A stretch of DNA of 10,707 nt, from assembly GCA_022615275.1 (NCBI GenBank), contig JAKEHA010000305.1, positions 1 to 10,707 on the forward strand. The letters run 5' to 3'. The position numbers and the translations under genes are program-made. This document shows, one piece after another, positions 1 through 6,076 of this stretch. The first letter of the stretch is position 1. Each line of letters opens with the position of its first letter. Below the pieces are notes generated by a model. That model was not told where the DNA came from. It saw only the letters and a program-made list of their open reading frames with translations, and did no database searches. The stretch is from Candidatus Latescibacterota bacterium. Lineage in GTDB: Bacteria; Krumholzibacteriota; Krumholzibacteriia; WVZY01; JAKEHA01.

Positions 1-1072
1 GCCCGGGGAGAAGCCCCATCACCACGACGGCGGCGGAGGCGGGCCACACCACGCGCCGGCTCTCGAACCGGAACTGCGACAGAACAGAGACGGCCGCGAA
101 CAGCGGCGGGGTCAGGAATCGCCCGCTCATGAAGTCGCCGCCGATCCATACGACGTACGCCAGGTACGCCGCGATGCCGAGGGCGATTCGGACGAGGTTC
201 TTGCGCCCGGTCACGAACGGCACCGCGATCCCGCACGCGATGACACCGAGAGTCAGCGGATCGCGCTTGAGGGACTCCAAGAGATAGTGGGCGCCCTGGA
301 TGACCAACTCCGAGCGCTGGATGCCGGTGTTGAGCTTGGCGTACGCGGTGTTGGGGACGAGTGACCCGTAGTAGACGAGCGAGAACGCTTCCCACGCGAA
401 GACGGGCAGGAACGCGGCCAGGGCCGCTTTCAACGCCGCGCGTTTGGGCAGCCCGACCGCCGCGACCACGAGGACGGGCACGACCAAAAGGGTGAAGTCC
501 GCTCGCGTGAGGATCCCCAAGCCCCCCACGACGCACAATAGAAAGAAGCGACGAACATCGTGCGGCGTTCGGAGGCACGCGAGCATGAACAGCGCCAGCA
601 GCAAGTTCGTCAGCGGGTTCTCGAGCCCGCAGGTGGCGAAGTCGACGAAGGCCCGTGACAGCAGCAGGGTCAAGAGTCCCAGCATCGCGGCGTTCGTGCT
701 TCGCGCCACGCGGAACGCAAGCAGCGCGAGCGCGGCCAGCGACACGGCGATCGAGAGGACGATCCCGGTCGCGTATGCCTCGCGCGTCATGAACTGGAAC
801 GAGAGGATCAGGAACAGCCACAACGGGTGCGTGTACGCCTGGACGCGCTCGTCGGTGTTCCAGGTGAGGCCGTACCCCTGGAGGAAGTTGTCGACCACGC
901 GATATGTGATGTAGGTGTCGTCCGTCACCCAGGCCGTACGCACGAGGACGACGGAGACAACGAGCAGAGCGGCGACGATGAGCCAACGGCGCGAATGCCG
1001 GCGAACGGCGAAGGCCGCTTTCCGATCACGCGGAGTGTCGCGCTTACGGCGGGGTGCGTTGGAGCGTGGCAC
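1..1072 (-). CDS. GT-C-fold membrane glycosyltransferase (AftB/ArnT-like), 3' end outside window
   Basis: Reading the minus strand from GTG at 1072 gives 357 codons with no stop to the window edge, so the C-terminus is missing. A basic tail (about residues 1-33, rich in Arg and Lys) precedes a first membrane segment (about 34-48). Next comes an acidic DDTYITYR motif and then YGLTWNTDERVQAYTHPLW; the Asp pair after the first helix is the catalytic site in GT-C enzymes that use polyprenyl-phosphate sugars. Several hydrophobic helices follow, with YGSLVPNTAYAKLNTG and GGDFMSGRFL further on. These blocks resemble mycobacterial AftB-like arabinofuranosyltransferases and related bacterial proteins. 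The expected role is transfer of a sugar from a lipid carrier to an envelope glycan or protein on the outer face of the inner membrane; donor and acceptor cannot be read. No Shine-Dalgarno precedes the GTG, and no other start codon is in frame nearby. The family call is fairly sure, the precise function is not. Confidence 0.8.
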   Translation of the reverse strand, partial: MPRSNAPRRKRDTPRDRKAAFAVRRHSRRWLIVAALLVVSVVLVRTAWVTDDTYITYRVVDNFLQGYGLTWNTDERVQAYTHPLWLFLILSFQFMTREAYATGIVLSIAVSLAALALLAFRVARSTNAAMLGLLTLLLSRAFVDFATCGLENPLTNLLLALFMLACLRTPHDVRRFFLLCVVGGLGILTRADFTLLVVPVLVVAAVGLPKRAALKAALAAFLPVFAWEAFSLVYYGSLVPNTAYAKLNTGIQRSELVIQGAHYLLESLKRDPLTLGVIACGIAVPFVTGRKNLVRIALGIAAYLAYVVWIGGDFMSGRFLTPPLFAAVSVLSQFRFESRRVVWPASAAVVVMGLLPG

Positions 1073-1080
1073 GAATCGGC

Positions 1081-1086
1081 AGTATA
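1081..1086 (-). promoter_or_regulatory. Candidate -10 box (TATACT) for the glycosyltransferase gene
   Basis: TATACT lies on the minus strand, 8 bases before the GTG at 1072. No good -35 hexamer stands 16-18 bases upstream. If it is used, transcription would start at about the start codon and give a leaderless or nearly leaderless mRNA, which agrees with the absence of a ribosome binding site. This is inference from one hexamer. Confidence 0.3.
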
Positions 1087-1164
1087 CACGAAAGCGCGCG
1101 CCCTCGCGGCCGGTGGCAGCGCGCGCGGAAGCACTCCAACTTTCCCTTTCGCCGCGCCGGAGTG

Positions 1165-1175
1165 TCGATTAGATT
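1165..1175 (+). promoter_or_regulatory. Candidate -10 region of the DUF1579-like gene (TCGATTAGATT)
   Basis: TAGATT (1170-1175) matches the -10 consensus at four of six positions and lies 41 bases before the ATG at 1217, leaving room for a leader of about 35 bases. The same 11 bases occur before the Rrf2 gene (7269-7259, minus strand), where TAGATT stands 18 bases from a perfect TTGACA. Here no convincing -35 hexamer is visible. Confidence 0.35.
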
Positions 1176-1216
1176 CGCTCCATCCGCGACGCCAGCAATT
1201 CCCCCGGAGGCCGTCC

Positions 1217-1720
1217 ATGCGTATGTTCGTCGTGTTGCTCGCGTCCGCGTTTCTGCTCGCGCCCGTCGTCGCCATGACTCAATCGTCGACACCGCCACCA
1301 CCGCCCGAAGCGTCGCAGTTCGATTTCTGGCTCGGCGAATGGGACGCGTCGTGGACGGGAAACGCGCGCGGCGTCAATCGTGTCACGAAGCGATGGGACA
1401 CCGTCGTGGTCGAAGAGTTCGACGGCAGCGAGGCGACCGGGCTTCTCGGGCACAGCGTGTCTGTGTACGACGCCGGCGCGAAGCAATGGAAGCAAACGTG
1501 GGTCGACAATCAGGGAGGCTATCTCGATTTCACGGGAGGCTTCGCCGATGGTCGCATGACGCTGTCGCGTTCGTTCCAGAAAGACGGCCAGACCGTCCAC
1601 CAGCGCATGGTGTGGTACGACATCACGCCCGACGCGTTCGAATGGAACTGGGAGCGCTCGACGGACGCGGGCAAGACGTGGGAAGTCAAGTGGCAGATCC
1701 ACTACACGCGCCGCGAGTGA
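1217..1720 (+). CDS. Secreted DUF1579-like protein of unknown function
   Basis: The product has 167 residues. GGAGG at 1206-1210, 6 bases before the ATG, fixes this start against longer open frames reaching further upstream. Residues 1-19 form a signal peptide (basic start, then a VVLLASAFLLAPVVA core) with probable cleavage after Ala19, so the mature protein should be periplasmic or secreted. A proline run (26-30) follows. The domain opens with FDFWLGEWD (35-43), the hallmark of DUF1579-like proteins, which are thought to form a small lipocalin-like barrel. It closes with a conserved-looking block around residues 129-165 (RMVWYDITPDAFEW, then STDAGKTWEVKW). Many tryptophans and tyrosines suit a beta barrel with a ligand cavity. 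No enzyme activity is established for the family. The gene stands alone and converges on the gene at 1789-2358. Confidence 0.8.
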   Translation: MRMFVVLLASAFLLAPVVAMTQSSTPPPPPEASQFDFWLGEWDASWTGNARGVNRVTKRWDTVVVEEFDGSEATGLLGHSVSVYDAGAKQWKQTWVDNQGGYLDFTGGFADGRMTLSRSFQKDGQTVHQRMVWYDITPDAFEWNWERSTDAGKTWEVKWQIHYTRRE

Positions 1721-1736
1721 GCACGAACCTGCCGCG

Positions 1737-1768
1737 GCGATTGGCCACCCTCGCCGGTGGCCAATCGC
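1737..1768. repeat. Perfect 13-bp inverted repeat between convergent genes, possible bidirectional terminator
   Basis: GCGATTGGCCACC (1737-1749) and its exact reverse complement GGTGGCCAATCGC (1756-1768) flank the six-base loop CTCGCC. The element lies 17 bases after the stop at 1720 and 20 bases from the stop at 1789, in the 68-bp gap between two converging genes. That is the expected place for a shared terminator. Neither strand has a T-run after the stem, so it is not a textbook intrinsic terminator. It may instead block 3' exonucleases or work with Rho. Confidence 0.6.
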
Positions 1769-1788
1769 GCATCGCCGCTTCACGTCGT

Positions 1789-2358
1789 CTATAAGCCGAC
1801 TCCGAAGAAGTAGTAGTGAAAGCCGATGTGCGAAAAGTCGGCGCCCAGTGTGCTCCAGCTCGATTCGCCGTCACCGCCGCCGGCGGGCTCGACGTTAAAG
1901 TAGCCAATGCCGTGACTGGCCGACACGCTGAAATTGTCGAAGATTAACACCTCTGCCTCCAGCTCGGCCGTCAGGGCTATCGTCGTCCGATCGTCGGTGG
2001 CGAATGGGTGGGGCGGATCGCTCATCTCGACTTCCTGGCTGTCATAAACGAAGCCGGGCCGGAGTAGAACGTGCACCTTGTCCCAGCTCTTCACGACGAA
2101 GGGAACGCCCAACTCGACGGCCCAACCCGTCAAGTCTTCGTCGTAGTTGGGAGCGGGCGTCGAGCGGAGGCCGAGTCCGAAGTCCACGCCCAGCTTCTGT
2201 TCAGCGAACCAAAACCGTCCCCCCAAGGGGGCGTCGATGCTATGGAACCCCAAGCCGCCGTTGTGGTGCGCGGGTGCGGTCTGCGCACCGACGGACAACG
2301 GCAGCCAGCAGGAGATCGCGAGCACCGATGCAAATATGTGTGTCACGTGTCGGTTCAA
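1789..2358 (-). CDS. Predicted small outer-membrane beta-barrel protein, hypothetical
   Basis: The product has 189 residues if translation starts at the TTG at 2358. An ATG at 2430 is also in frame, but TTG has AAGGAG exactly 6 bases upstream and puts a proper signal peptide at the N-terminus (MNRHVTHIFASVLA, then a Trp/Leu/Pro core and VGA|Q, cleavage about residue 25). The mature part alternates polar and hydrophobic residues in strand-like blocks (GGRFWFAE, LGVDFGLGLRS, HVLLRPGFVYD, EAEVLIFDNFSVSAS, HIGFHYYFFGVGL), with Gly/Asp/Pro-rich turns. The last strand is strongly aromatic, as in OmpX/OmpW-size barrels, though the final residue is Leu rather than Phe. I do not recognise a named family. 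Its G+C is slightly lower than that of its neighbours on the lines I counted. The gene is monocistronic as far as visible. Confidence 0.65.
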   Translation of the reverse strand: MNRHVTHIFASVLAISCWLPLSVGAQTAPAHHNGGLGFHSIDAPLGGRFWFAEQKLGVDFGLGLRSTPAPNYDEDLTGWAVELGVPFVVKSWDKVHVLLRPGFVYDSQEVEMSDPPHPFATDDRTTIALTAELEAEVLIFDNFSVSASHGIGYFNVEPAGGGDGESSWSTLGADFSHIGFHYYFFGVGL

Positions 2359-2364
2359 TAGTCG

Positions 2365-2370
2365 CTCCTT
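2365..2370 (-). promoter_or_regulatory. Ribosome binding site AAGGAG that selects a TTG start
   Basis: On the minus strand AAGGAG (2370-2365) is followed by CGACTA and then TTG (2358-2356). Spacing is 6 bases. Neither the upstream ATG at 2430 nor the in-frame GTG at 2346 has a comparable site at the right distance. Confidence 0.7.
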
Positions 2371-2620
2371 GGTTGAGTCCAACTTCGCATGCGCGAACAC
2401 CGCGCGATGCACGTCGGCGAAACAGAACACAAGACGTGCTCGCGTGGCGCCAATCGCAGCCTAGTGCTTCAACGAACTATGGTGGCGACCGCGGGCGGGT
2501 GCTGTTAACTGGACGACAGTGCGCCCCATCGGGATATACCCACTGAATACCCCGGTTTCCGAGCACGAGCGGCGTGGCATGGGCGAGACCGAGCGGGTAT
2601 CAACCGCCGCCGAACTGCGC

Positions 2621-2626
2621 TACAAT
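2621..2626 (+). promoter_or_regulatory. Candidate -10 box (TACAAT) of the reductoisomerase-lipoprotein unit
   Basis: TACAAT matches TATAAT at five of six positions and would start transcription near 2633, some 23 bases before the ATG at 2656. The hexamer 17 bases upstream (TATCAA) is a poor -35. No attenuator or leader peptide rich in branched-chain amino acids fits in so short a leader, so classical ilv attenuation is not indicated. Confidence 0.4.
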
Positions 2627-2655
2627 ACGCGGACGCTCGGCACCGGGCGTCCGCG

Positions 2656-3666
2656 ATGAACGTCTACGCACCCCACGACTTGAAAGAAAACCTCCTCGGC
2701 GGTGTCACCGTCGCGGTGCTGGGTTTCGGGAACCAGGGTCACGCGCACGCGTTGAACCTGCGCGACTCCGGCGCCCGCGTGGTGGTGGGGGCGCGCCGGA
2801 ACGGCGCGGGGTGGAAGGCCGCGCAAGCGGCCGGCTTCGAGACGCTCCGAATCGGCGATGCGACCGCGCGCGCCGATGTGGTCGTGATGCTCCTCCCCGA
2901 CGAAGAGCAGGCGAGCGTGTTCGTCTCCGAGGTCGCGCCCTCGCTTCGCGAGGGTGCCGCTCTGGTCTTCGCGCACGGCTTCGCGGTCGCCTTCGGCGGC
3001 GTGAAAGCGGGACCCGGCCGCGACGTCGTGCTGGTGGCACCCAAGGGGCAGGGGCACTTCCTGCGGCGCGAGTACGAAGCCGGCCGCTCGGTGCCGTGCA
3101 TGGTCGGGATCGAGAGCGACGCGTCCGGCCGGGCGCTGCAACTCGCACTCTCGTACGCCTCGCACCTCGGGTGCCTGAAGGCGGGTGCGATCGCGACCTC
3201 GTTTCGCGAGGAAGCCATCACCGACATGTTCGGCGAGCAGGCGGTGCTGTGCGGGGGCGTGCCCGCCCTGGTGAAAGCGGCGTTCGAGACGCTGGTCGCC
3301 CGGGGCTACTCGCCCGGGGTCGCGTACATCGAGTGCCTGCAGGAGCTCAAGATCATCGCGGACTTGATGTACGAAGGCGGCCTGGCCGACATGCGCGCGC
3401 GCATCAGCAAGACCGCGGCGTGGGGGTCGTTCGAGAGCGGGTCGCGCATCGTGACCGAGCAGACGCGCCGCGCGCTCGCGTCGATCCTCGAAGAGATCGA
3501 ATCGGGCCGCTTCGCGACGCGGTGGTTGCAGGAAGCGCGCGCGGGGCAACGCACGCTCGCGGTGCGAATGCGCGAGGAAGAAACGCACGAGATCGAGCGG
3601 GCCGGGCGCGCGGTGCGCGCGCTCATGCAGCGATCGAACGCAAAACCGAAGAAGGAGTCGACGTGA
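2656..3666 (+). CDS. ilvC: Ketol-acid reductoisomerase, class I
   Basis: The product has 336 residues, the normal length for class I enzymes, which convert acetolactate or acetohydroxybutyrate to dihydroxy acids in valine, leucine and isoleucine synthesis. The N-terminal Rossmann domain (about 1-180) has GFGNQG at 23-28 and VAPKGQGH at 127-134. The helical domain has ITDMFGEQ and IECLQELK. Catalytic residues fall at the standard class I positions: His107, Lys130, metal ligands Asp190, Glu194, Glu226 and Glu230, and Ser251, so activity is likely. Two oddities are visible. In the cofactor loop (46-53, ARRNGAGW) the two serines usual for NADPH enzymes are glycines. The C-terminus is a basic tail (from about 325) instead of the usual ending MPW plus a hydrophobic residue. 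No ilvB, ilvN, ilvD or leu gene is in the window. The gene is translationally coupled to the next one. Start: first ATG that keeps the full N-terminus, with only a weak ribosome binding site. Confidence 0.9.
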   Translation: MNVYAPHDLKENLLGGVTVAVLGFGNQGHAHALNLRDSGARVVVGARRNGAGWKAAQAAGFETLRIGDATARADVVVMLLPDEEQASVFVSEVAPSLREGAALVFAHGFAVAFGGVKAGPGRDVVLVAPKGQGHFLRREYEAGRSVPCMVGIESDASGRALQLALSYASHLGCLKAGAIATSFREEAITDMFGEQAVLCGGVPALVKAAFETLVARGYSPGVAYIECLQELKIIADLMYEGGLADMRARISKTAAWGSFESGSRIVTEQTRRALASILEEIESGRFATRWLQEARAGQRTLAVRMREEETHEIERAGRAVRALMQRSNAKPKKEST

Positions 3667-4577
3667 CGGGAGCCAGGATAGGACGAATCGGAACGCGTCT
3701 CACGTTCGCCGCGACGGCGGCGCTCGCGCTCGCAAGCTGCAGCGAGAAGGAGCCGGCCGGCGAGAAGACCGCGGTCAAGCGCTACACCGTGCCTGCGTCG
3801 CTCGACCGCGAGCTCAATAACGCCGAGCTCGACAGCTTGAGCCAGATGAGGCGCACGCATGGCATCACGCGCGACGAATACTGGGACGGGTACGGCGGTG
3901 TCCTGGCCAACGACGTCCTCGAGGTGTGGTACCCGGACGGCAAGCTCAACGCGCTGCAGGGCATGGCCATGATCAAGCTGGCCTCCGAAGCGCGCGCGCG
4001 CACCCAGCAGGTGTTCGGCACGGTGCCCGCCGAGCGCGCCGTCATCGTCTGCGCGGGCGACATCGACGTGTACACGTCGAGCACGGGACGCCAGTGGTGG
4101 CACTATTCGCGCATCGAGGGCGACACCATCAGCATCCAGCCGCCCATCAACCTGCACACGCGCGGGCTGCTCACCGTGGTGGGACCGCGCGAATACTACG
4201 AGTGGGCGATCGGCAAGATTTCGAAGCACCGCGCGCCGCGCTGGATCGAAGAGGGCCTCGCGTCGTACCTGGCGGGGGAAGCGGCCGTGCTCGAGGAGTT
4301 GCGAGTGGACACCGGCGGCAACCCCATCGGGATGTCGACCAAGGAAATGGAGAGCGCCCTCGCGAAAGAAAGCGACCGCCAGGAGACGCGGCGCGCCTAC
4401 TACAACGCGTACCGCACGGTCGAGCAGATCGTGAAGGCGCACGGCGAAGAGGCGATGGGGCGCTTCGTGGTGGCGCTGGGTGCGAACGACGATCTCGATG
4501 CGGCCTCGAAGGCCGCCTTCGCCGCGGACTTCGACGACGTGGTCGAGCCGGCGCGCGCATGGGCGAGCACCGAGTAG
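3663..4577 (+). CDS. Lipoprotein with a peptidase-MA-like domain, zinc motif apparently degenerate
   Basis: The product has 304 residues. The GTG start lies inside the reductoisomerase stop (GTGA, 3663-3666) and has AAGGAG at 3652-3657, 5 bases upstream, so the two genes are translationally coupled. Residues 1-25 form a lipoprotein signal with Cys26 in LASC, so the protein is probably membrane-anchored outside the cytoplasm. After a linker, residues 85-205 follow the layout of peptidase MA-like gluzincins: a domain ending in RWIEEGLASYLAG (193-205), which matches the family's P-x-W-x-x-E-G-L-A-x-Y signature and contains the third metal ligand. About 18 residues earlier, where active members have HExxH, this protein has REYYE (176-180): both histidines are absent and only Glu177 stays. 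No other HExxH is present. The likely reading is a non-catalytic binding protein. The remainder (230-304) is helical and charged. The family assignment is by motif only. Confidence 0.7.
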   Translation: MTGARIGRIGTRLTFAATAALALASCSEKEPAGEKTAVKRYTVPASLDRELNNAELDSLSQMRRTHGITRDEYWDGYGGVLANDVLEVWYPDGKLNALQGMAMIKLASEARARTQQVFGTVPAERAVIVCAGDIDVYTSSTGRQWWHYSRIEGDTISIQPPINLHTRGLLTVVGPREYYEWAIGKISKHRAPRWIEEGLASYLAGEAAVLEELRVDTGGNPIGMSTKEMESALAKESDRQETRRAYYNAYRTVEQIVKAHGEEAMGRFVVALGANDDLDAASKAAFAADFDDVVEPARAWASTE

Positions 4578-4580
4578 CGA

Positions 4581-5906
4581 CTACTTGAAGCGTGTGCGGC
4601 GGGGCACGATCAAGCGCGCCACCAACAGCCCCGACGCCAGCGCCACACCGGTCAGGATCATCGTGAAGGCGGTGTGCAACCCGCTCACCGGGTCGTTTGC
4701 GATCATCTCGGTGATGCTGCGGAATCCGATCGACCCGGGAACCAGCATGATGGTGCCGGGCGTGGCCGTCACCACCGCCGGTCGATTGCGAGCGTGCGAG
4801 AGCACGCCACTCGCGACACCCACCAGAACGGCACCCAGGAACGCGCCGCTTTCAACGCCGATCCACTGCGCGCCCAGTCGCGAGCCCACGAAGGCGAGCA
4901 CGCACACGATGAGAATCCACCCGCCGTCTCCGGGGTGCGCCTGGTTCAGGATCATGAACGCGAAGGACGCCATCACGACGGCGATGCCCAGCGTCCATTG
5001 CGGCAGCGGCTGCGGGTTCACGATCGGCACCGAGCCGAACAGGCGTTCGCCCGCCGCGAGTCCCAACGCCACGCCGAAGCCGATCGACACCAGGATGATC
5101 ATCGCCGACATCAGGCGCGACGTGCCCGATTGCAGGTGGCGCGTCGCGAGTTCGCTGATCGCGGTGGTCAGCGTGAGCCCGGGCAAGAGCACGATCAACC
5201 CGCCCGCCATCGCCACGTAGAGCGACGTCGGCGGCAGCAAGACCGCGGCGGCACACGCGCCCAATCCGCCCACGAAGGCCGCGAGGGGTTCGAACAACCG
5301 GAAGCTCGGGTTGCGCCGCGCGACCAGCGCCAACAGCCCGCTCACCAGCCCGATGGCGGCGCACACCACCATCTCGCGCCAGCCCCCGCCGAAGAAGCAC
5401 GCCGACGCCGCGGATGCGACCGCGAACGCGACGGCCGTGGTCTTGCCGCGAAAGCGGGGCGGCGTGGCGCGAATCTCGTCGATGATGCGGGACGCCTCCG
5501 CCGGGGAGACCAAGCCGTTGGCCACGTCCTGCGTCAAGCGGTCGAGGCGCGAGAGCTTGTCCAGATTCACCGAGCCGGGCTCGACGCGAATCATGATGGT
5601 CTGCTCGATGTCGCCGGTGTCGAGCGAGGCGAAGATGGCGGTGGGTGTCGCGAAGAACTCGCCGTGGATGCCGAGCCGCTCGGCGACCAGCGCGAGCGCG
5701 TCCTCGACCGTGGGCGCCGCCGAGCCGTAGCGGTGCAGCGCGCGCGCGAGCTTCTCGATGAACGCGATCCCTTCGCGGCCGTAGCGCGCGACCGGGCGCG
5801 CGTCGGGCGCGTCGGCCAGTCGCATCTCGTCCACGATGCGCGCGTCGGGGCGCGGGTTGGAGCGCCAGAAGGACTCGGCGATTCTGTCTTTGAGTCGGAG
5901 GCTCAT
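4581..5906 (-). CDS. ThrE-family threonine/serine exporter (fused YjjP/YjjB type)
   Basis: The product has 441 residues from ATG 5906. A soluble N-terminal part (about 1-150), with a block around FIEKLARALHRYGSAAPTVE and later RLGIHGEFFATPTAIF, corresponds to the cytoplasmic domain of ThrE (DUF1212). About ten hydrophobic segments follow (155-435). They include LLPGLTLTTAISEL (240-253) with GTSRL just after, and the second-half signature RPAVVTATPGTIMLVPGS with GFRS (375-396). In Corynebacterium, ThrE exports threonine and serine using proton motive force; related bacteria often split it in two genes, here it is one. An in-frame ATG at 5957 would add 17 residues, but it has no usable ribosome binding site and overlaps the likely promoter region, so I prefer 5906. 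The gene is single and converges on the lipoprotein gene with 3 bases between the stops, leaving no room for a separate terminator. Confidence 0.9.
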   Translation of the reverse strand: MSLRLKDRIAESFWRSNPRPDARIVDEMRLADAPDARPVARYGREGIAFIEKLARALHRYGSAAPTVEDALALVAERLGIHGEFFATPTAIFASLDTGDIEQTIMIRVEPGSVNLDKLSRLDRLTQDVANGLVSPAEASRIIDEIRATPPRFRGKTTAVAFAVASAASACFFGGGWREMVVCAAIGLVSGLLALVARRNPSFRLFEPLAAFVGGLGACAAAVLLPPTSLYVAMAGGLIVLLPGLTLTTAISELATRHLQSGTSRLMSAMIILVSIGFGVALGLAAGERLFGSVPIVNPQPLPQWTLGIAVVMASFAFMILNQAHPGDGGWILIVCVLAFVGSRLGAQWIGVESGAFLGAVLVGVASGVLSHARNRPAVVTATPGTIMLVPGSIGFRSITEMIANDPVSGLHTAFTMILTGVALASGLLVARLIVPRRTRFK

Positions 5907-5936
5907 GGGTTCGGGCGGGCCTTGCGCGGTCCCGGC

Positions 5937-5958
5937 GATGCTGCTAAGGTATAGCATC
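5937..5958. promoter_or_regulatory. Small dyad in the spacer between the exporter gene and tRNA-Gln
   Basis: The 91-bp gap 5907-5997 must hold the promoters of both the exporter (minus) and tRNA-Gln (plus). Within it GATGCT (5937-5942) and AGCATC (5953-5958) form a perfect inverted repeat. Nested in it is a second one, TGCTA (5942-5946) and TAGCA (5952-5956). TATAGC (5950-5955, plus) and TATACC on the minus strand are possible -10 boxes on either strand, each without a good -35. It may be an operator or simply overlapping -10 elements. Confidence 0.3.
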
Positions 5959-5997
5959 CTCGCGCGCGATGCACCGCGTTTGCGCGTTACGACCGGG

Positions 5998-6071
5998 TGG
6001 AGGGTCGTCTAGTGGCAGGACAACTGACTCTGGATCAGTTTGCGGGGGTTCGAATCCTCCCCCTCCAACCA
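5998..6071 (+). tRNA. tRNA-Gln, anticodon CUG
   Basis: A full 74-base cloverleaf can be drawn. The acceptor stem TGGAGGG (5998-6004) pairs with CCCTCCA (6061-6067), followed by A73 and an encoded CCA (6069-6071). The D-arm carries AGTGGCAGGAC. The anticodon stem ACTGA/TCAGT encloses CTCTGGA, giving anticodon CTG at 6030-6032, which reads CAG. The T-arm is GGGGG-TTCGAAT-CCTCC with one G-U pair. The U1-A72 first pair is typical of glutamine tRNAs and helps their recognition and amidation or charging. The gene is isolated and no intrinsic terminator follows; the next gene converges on it from 6077. Confidence 0.95.
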
Positions 6072-6076
6072 ACTTC

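Larger units (their letters stand above)
2359..2655. other. 297-bp intergenic region between divergent genes
   Basis: The region separates the barrel-like gene (minus) from the reductoisomerase gene (plus), so promoters for both should lie here. On the plus strand a TACAAT hexamer at 2621-2626 is the best -10. On the minus strand only the ribosome binding site at 2370-2365 is clear, and no promoter pair stands out. No RNA gene, long repeat or riboswitch-like structure is recognisable. Short frames here lack ribosome binding sites and look like chance. Confidence 0.5.

Noticed and set aside
827..1216. Upstream extension of the DUF1579-like gene to 827
   Set aside because: It would overlap the glycosyltransferase antisense; the GGAGG and signal peptide put the start at 1217.
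2307..2319. Possible lipobox (AISC) in the signal peptide of the barrel-like protein
   Set aside because: The -3 residue is Ala rather than Leu/Val/Ile, and a standard cleavage site VGA|Q lies just downstream.
2574..3662. The frame of the lipoprotein is open back to 2574, which would give a 667-residue protein
   Set aside because: The first 363 codons lie over the reductoisomerase in another frame and read as Arg/Gly-rich low-complexity sequence; the GTG at 3663 has a good ribosome binding site and signal peptide.
2620..4442. Two long minus-strand frames (322 and 378 codons) over the reductoisomerase and lipoprotein
   Set aside because: Both are shadows of conserved plus-strand genes and have no signal, motif or ribosome binding site.
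4674..5954. 426-codon plus-strand frame over the exporter gene
   Set aside because: It is antisense to a clear ThrE protein with conserved membrane motifs; the translation is Arg/His/Gln-rich with no domain.
5907..5957. Longer exporter starting at ATG 5957
   Set aside because: There is no ribosome binding site at a workable distance, and the extra residues are not family-like.
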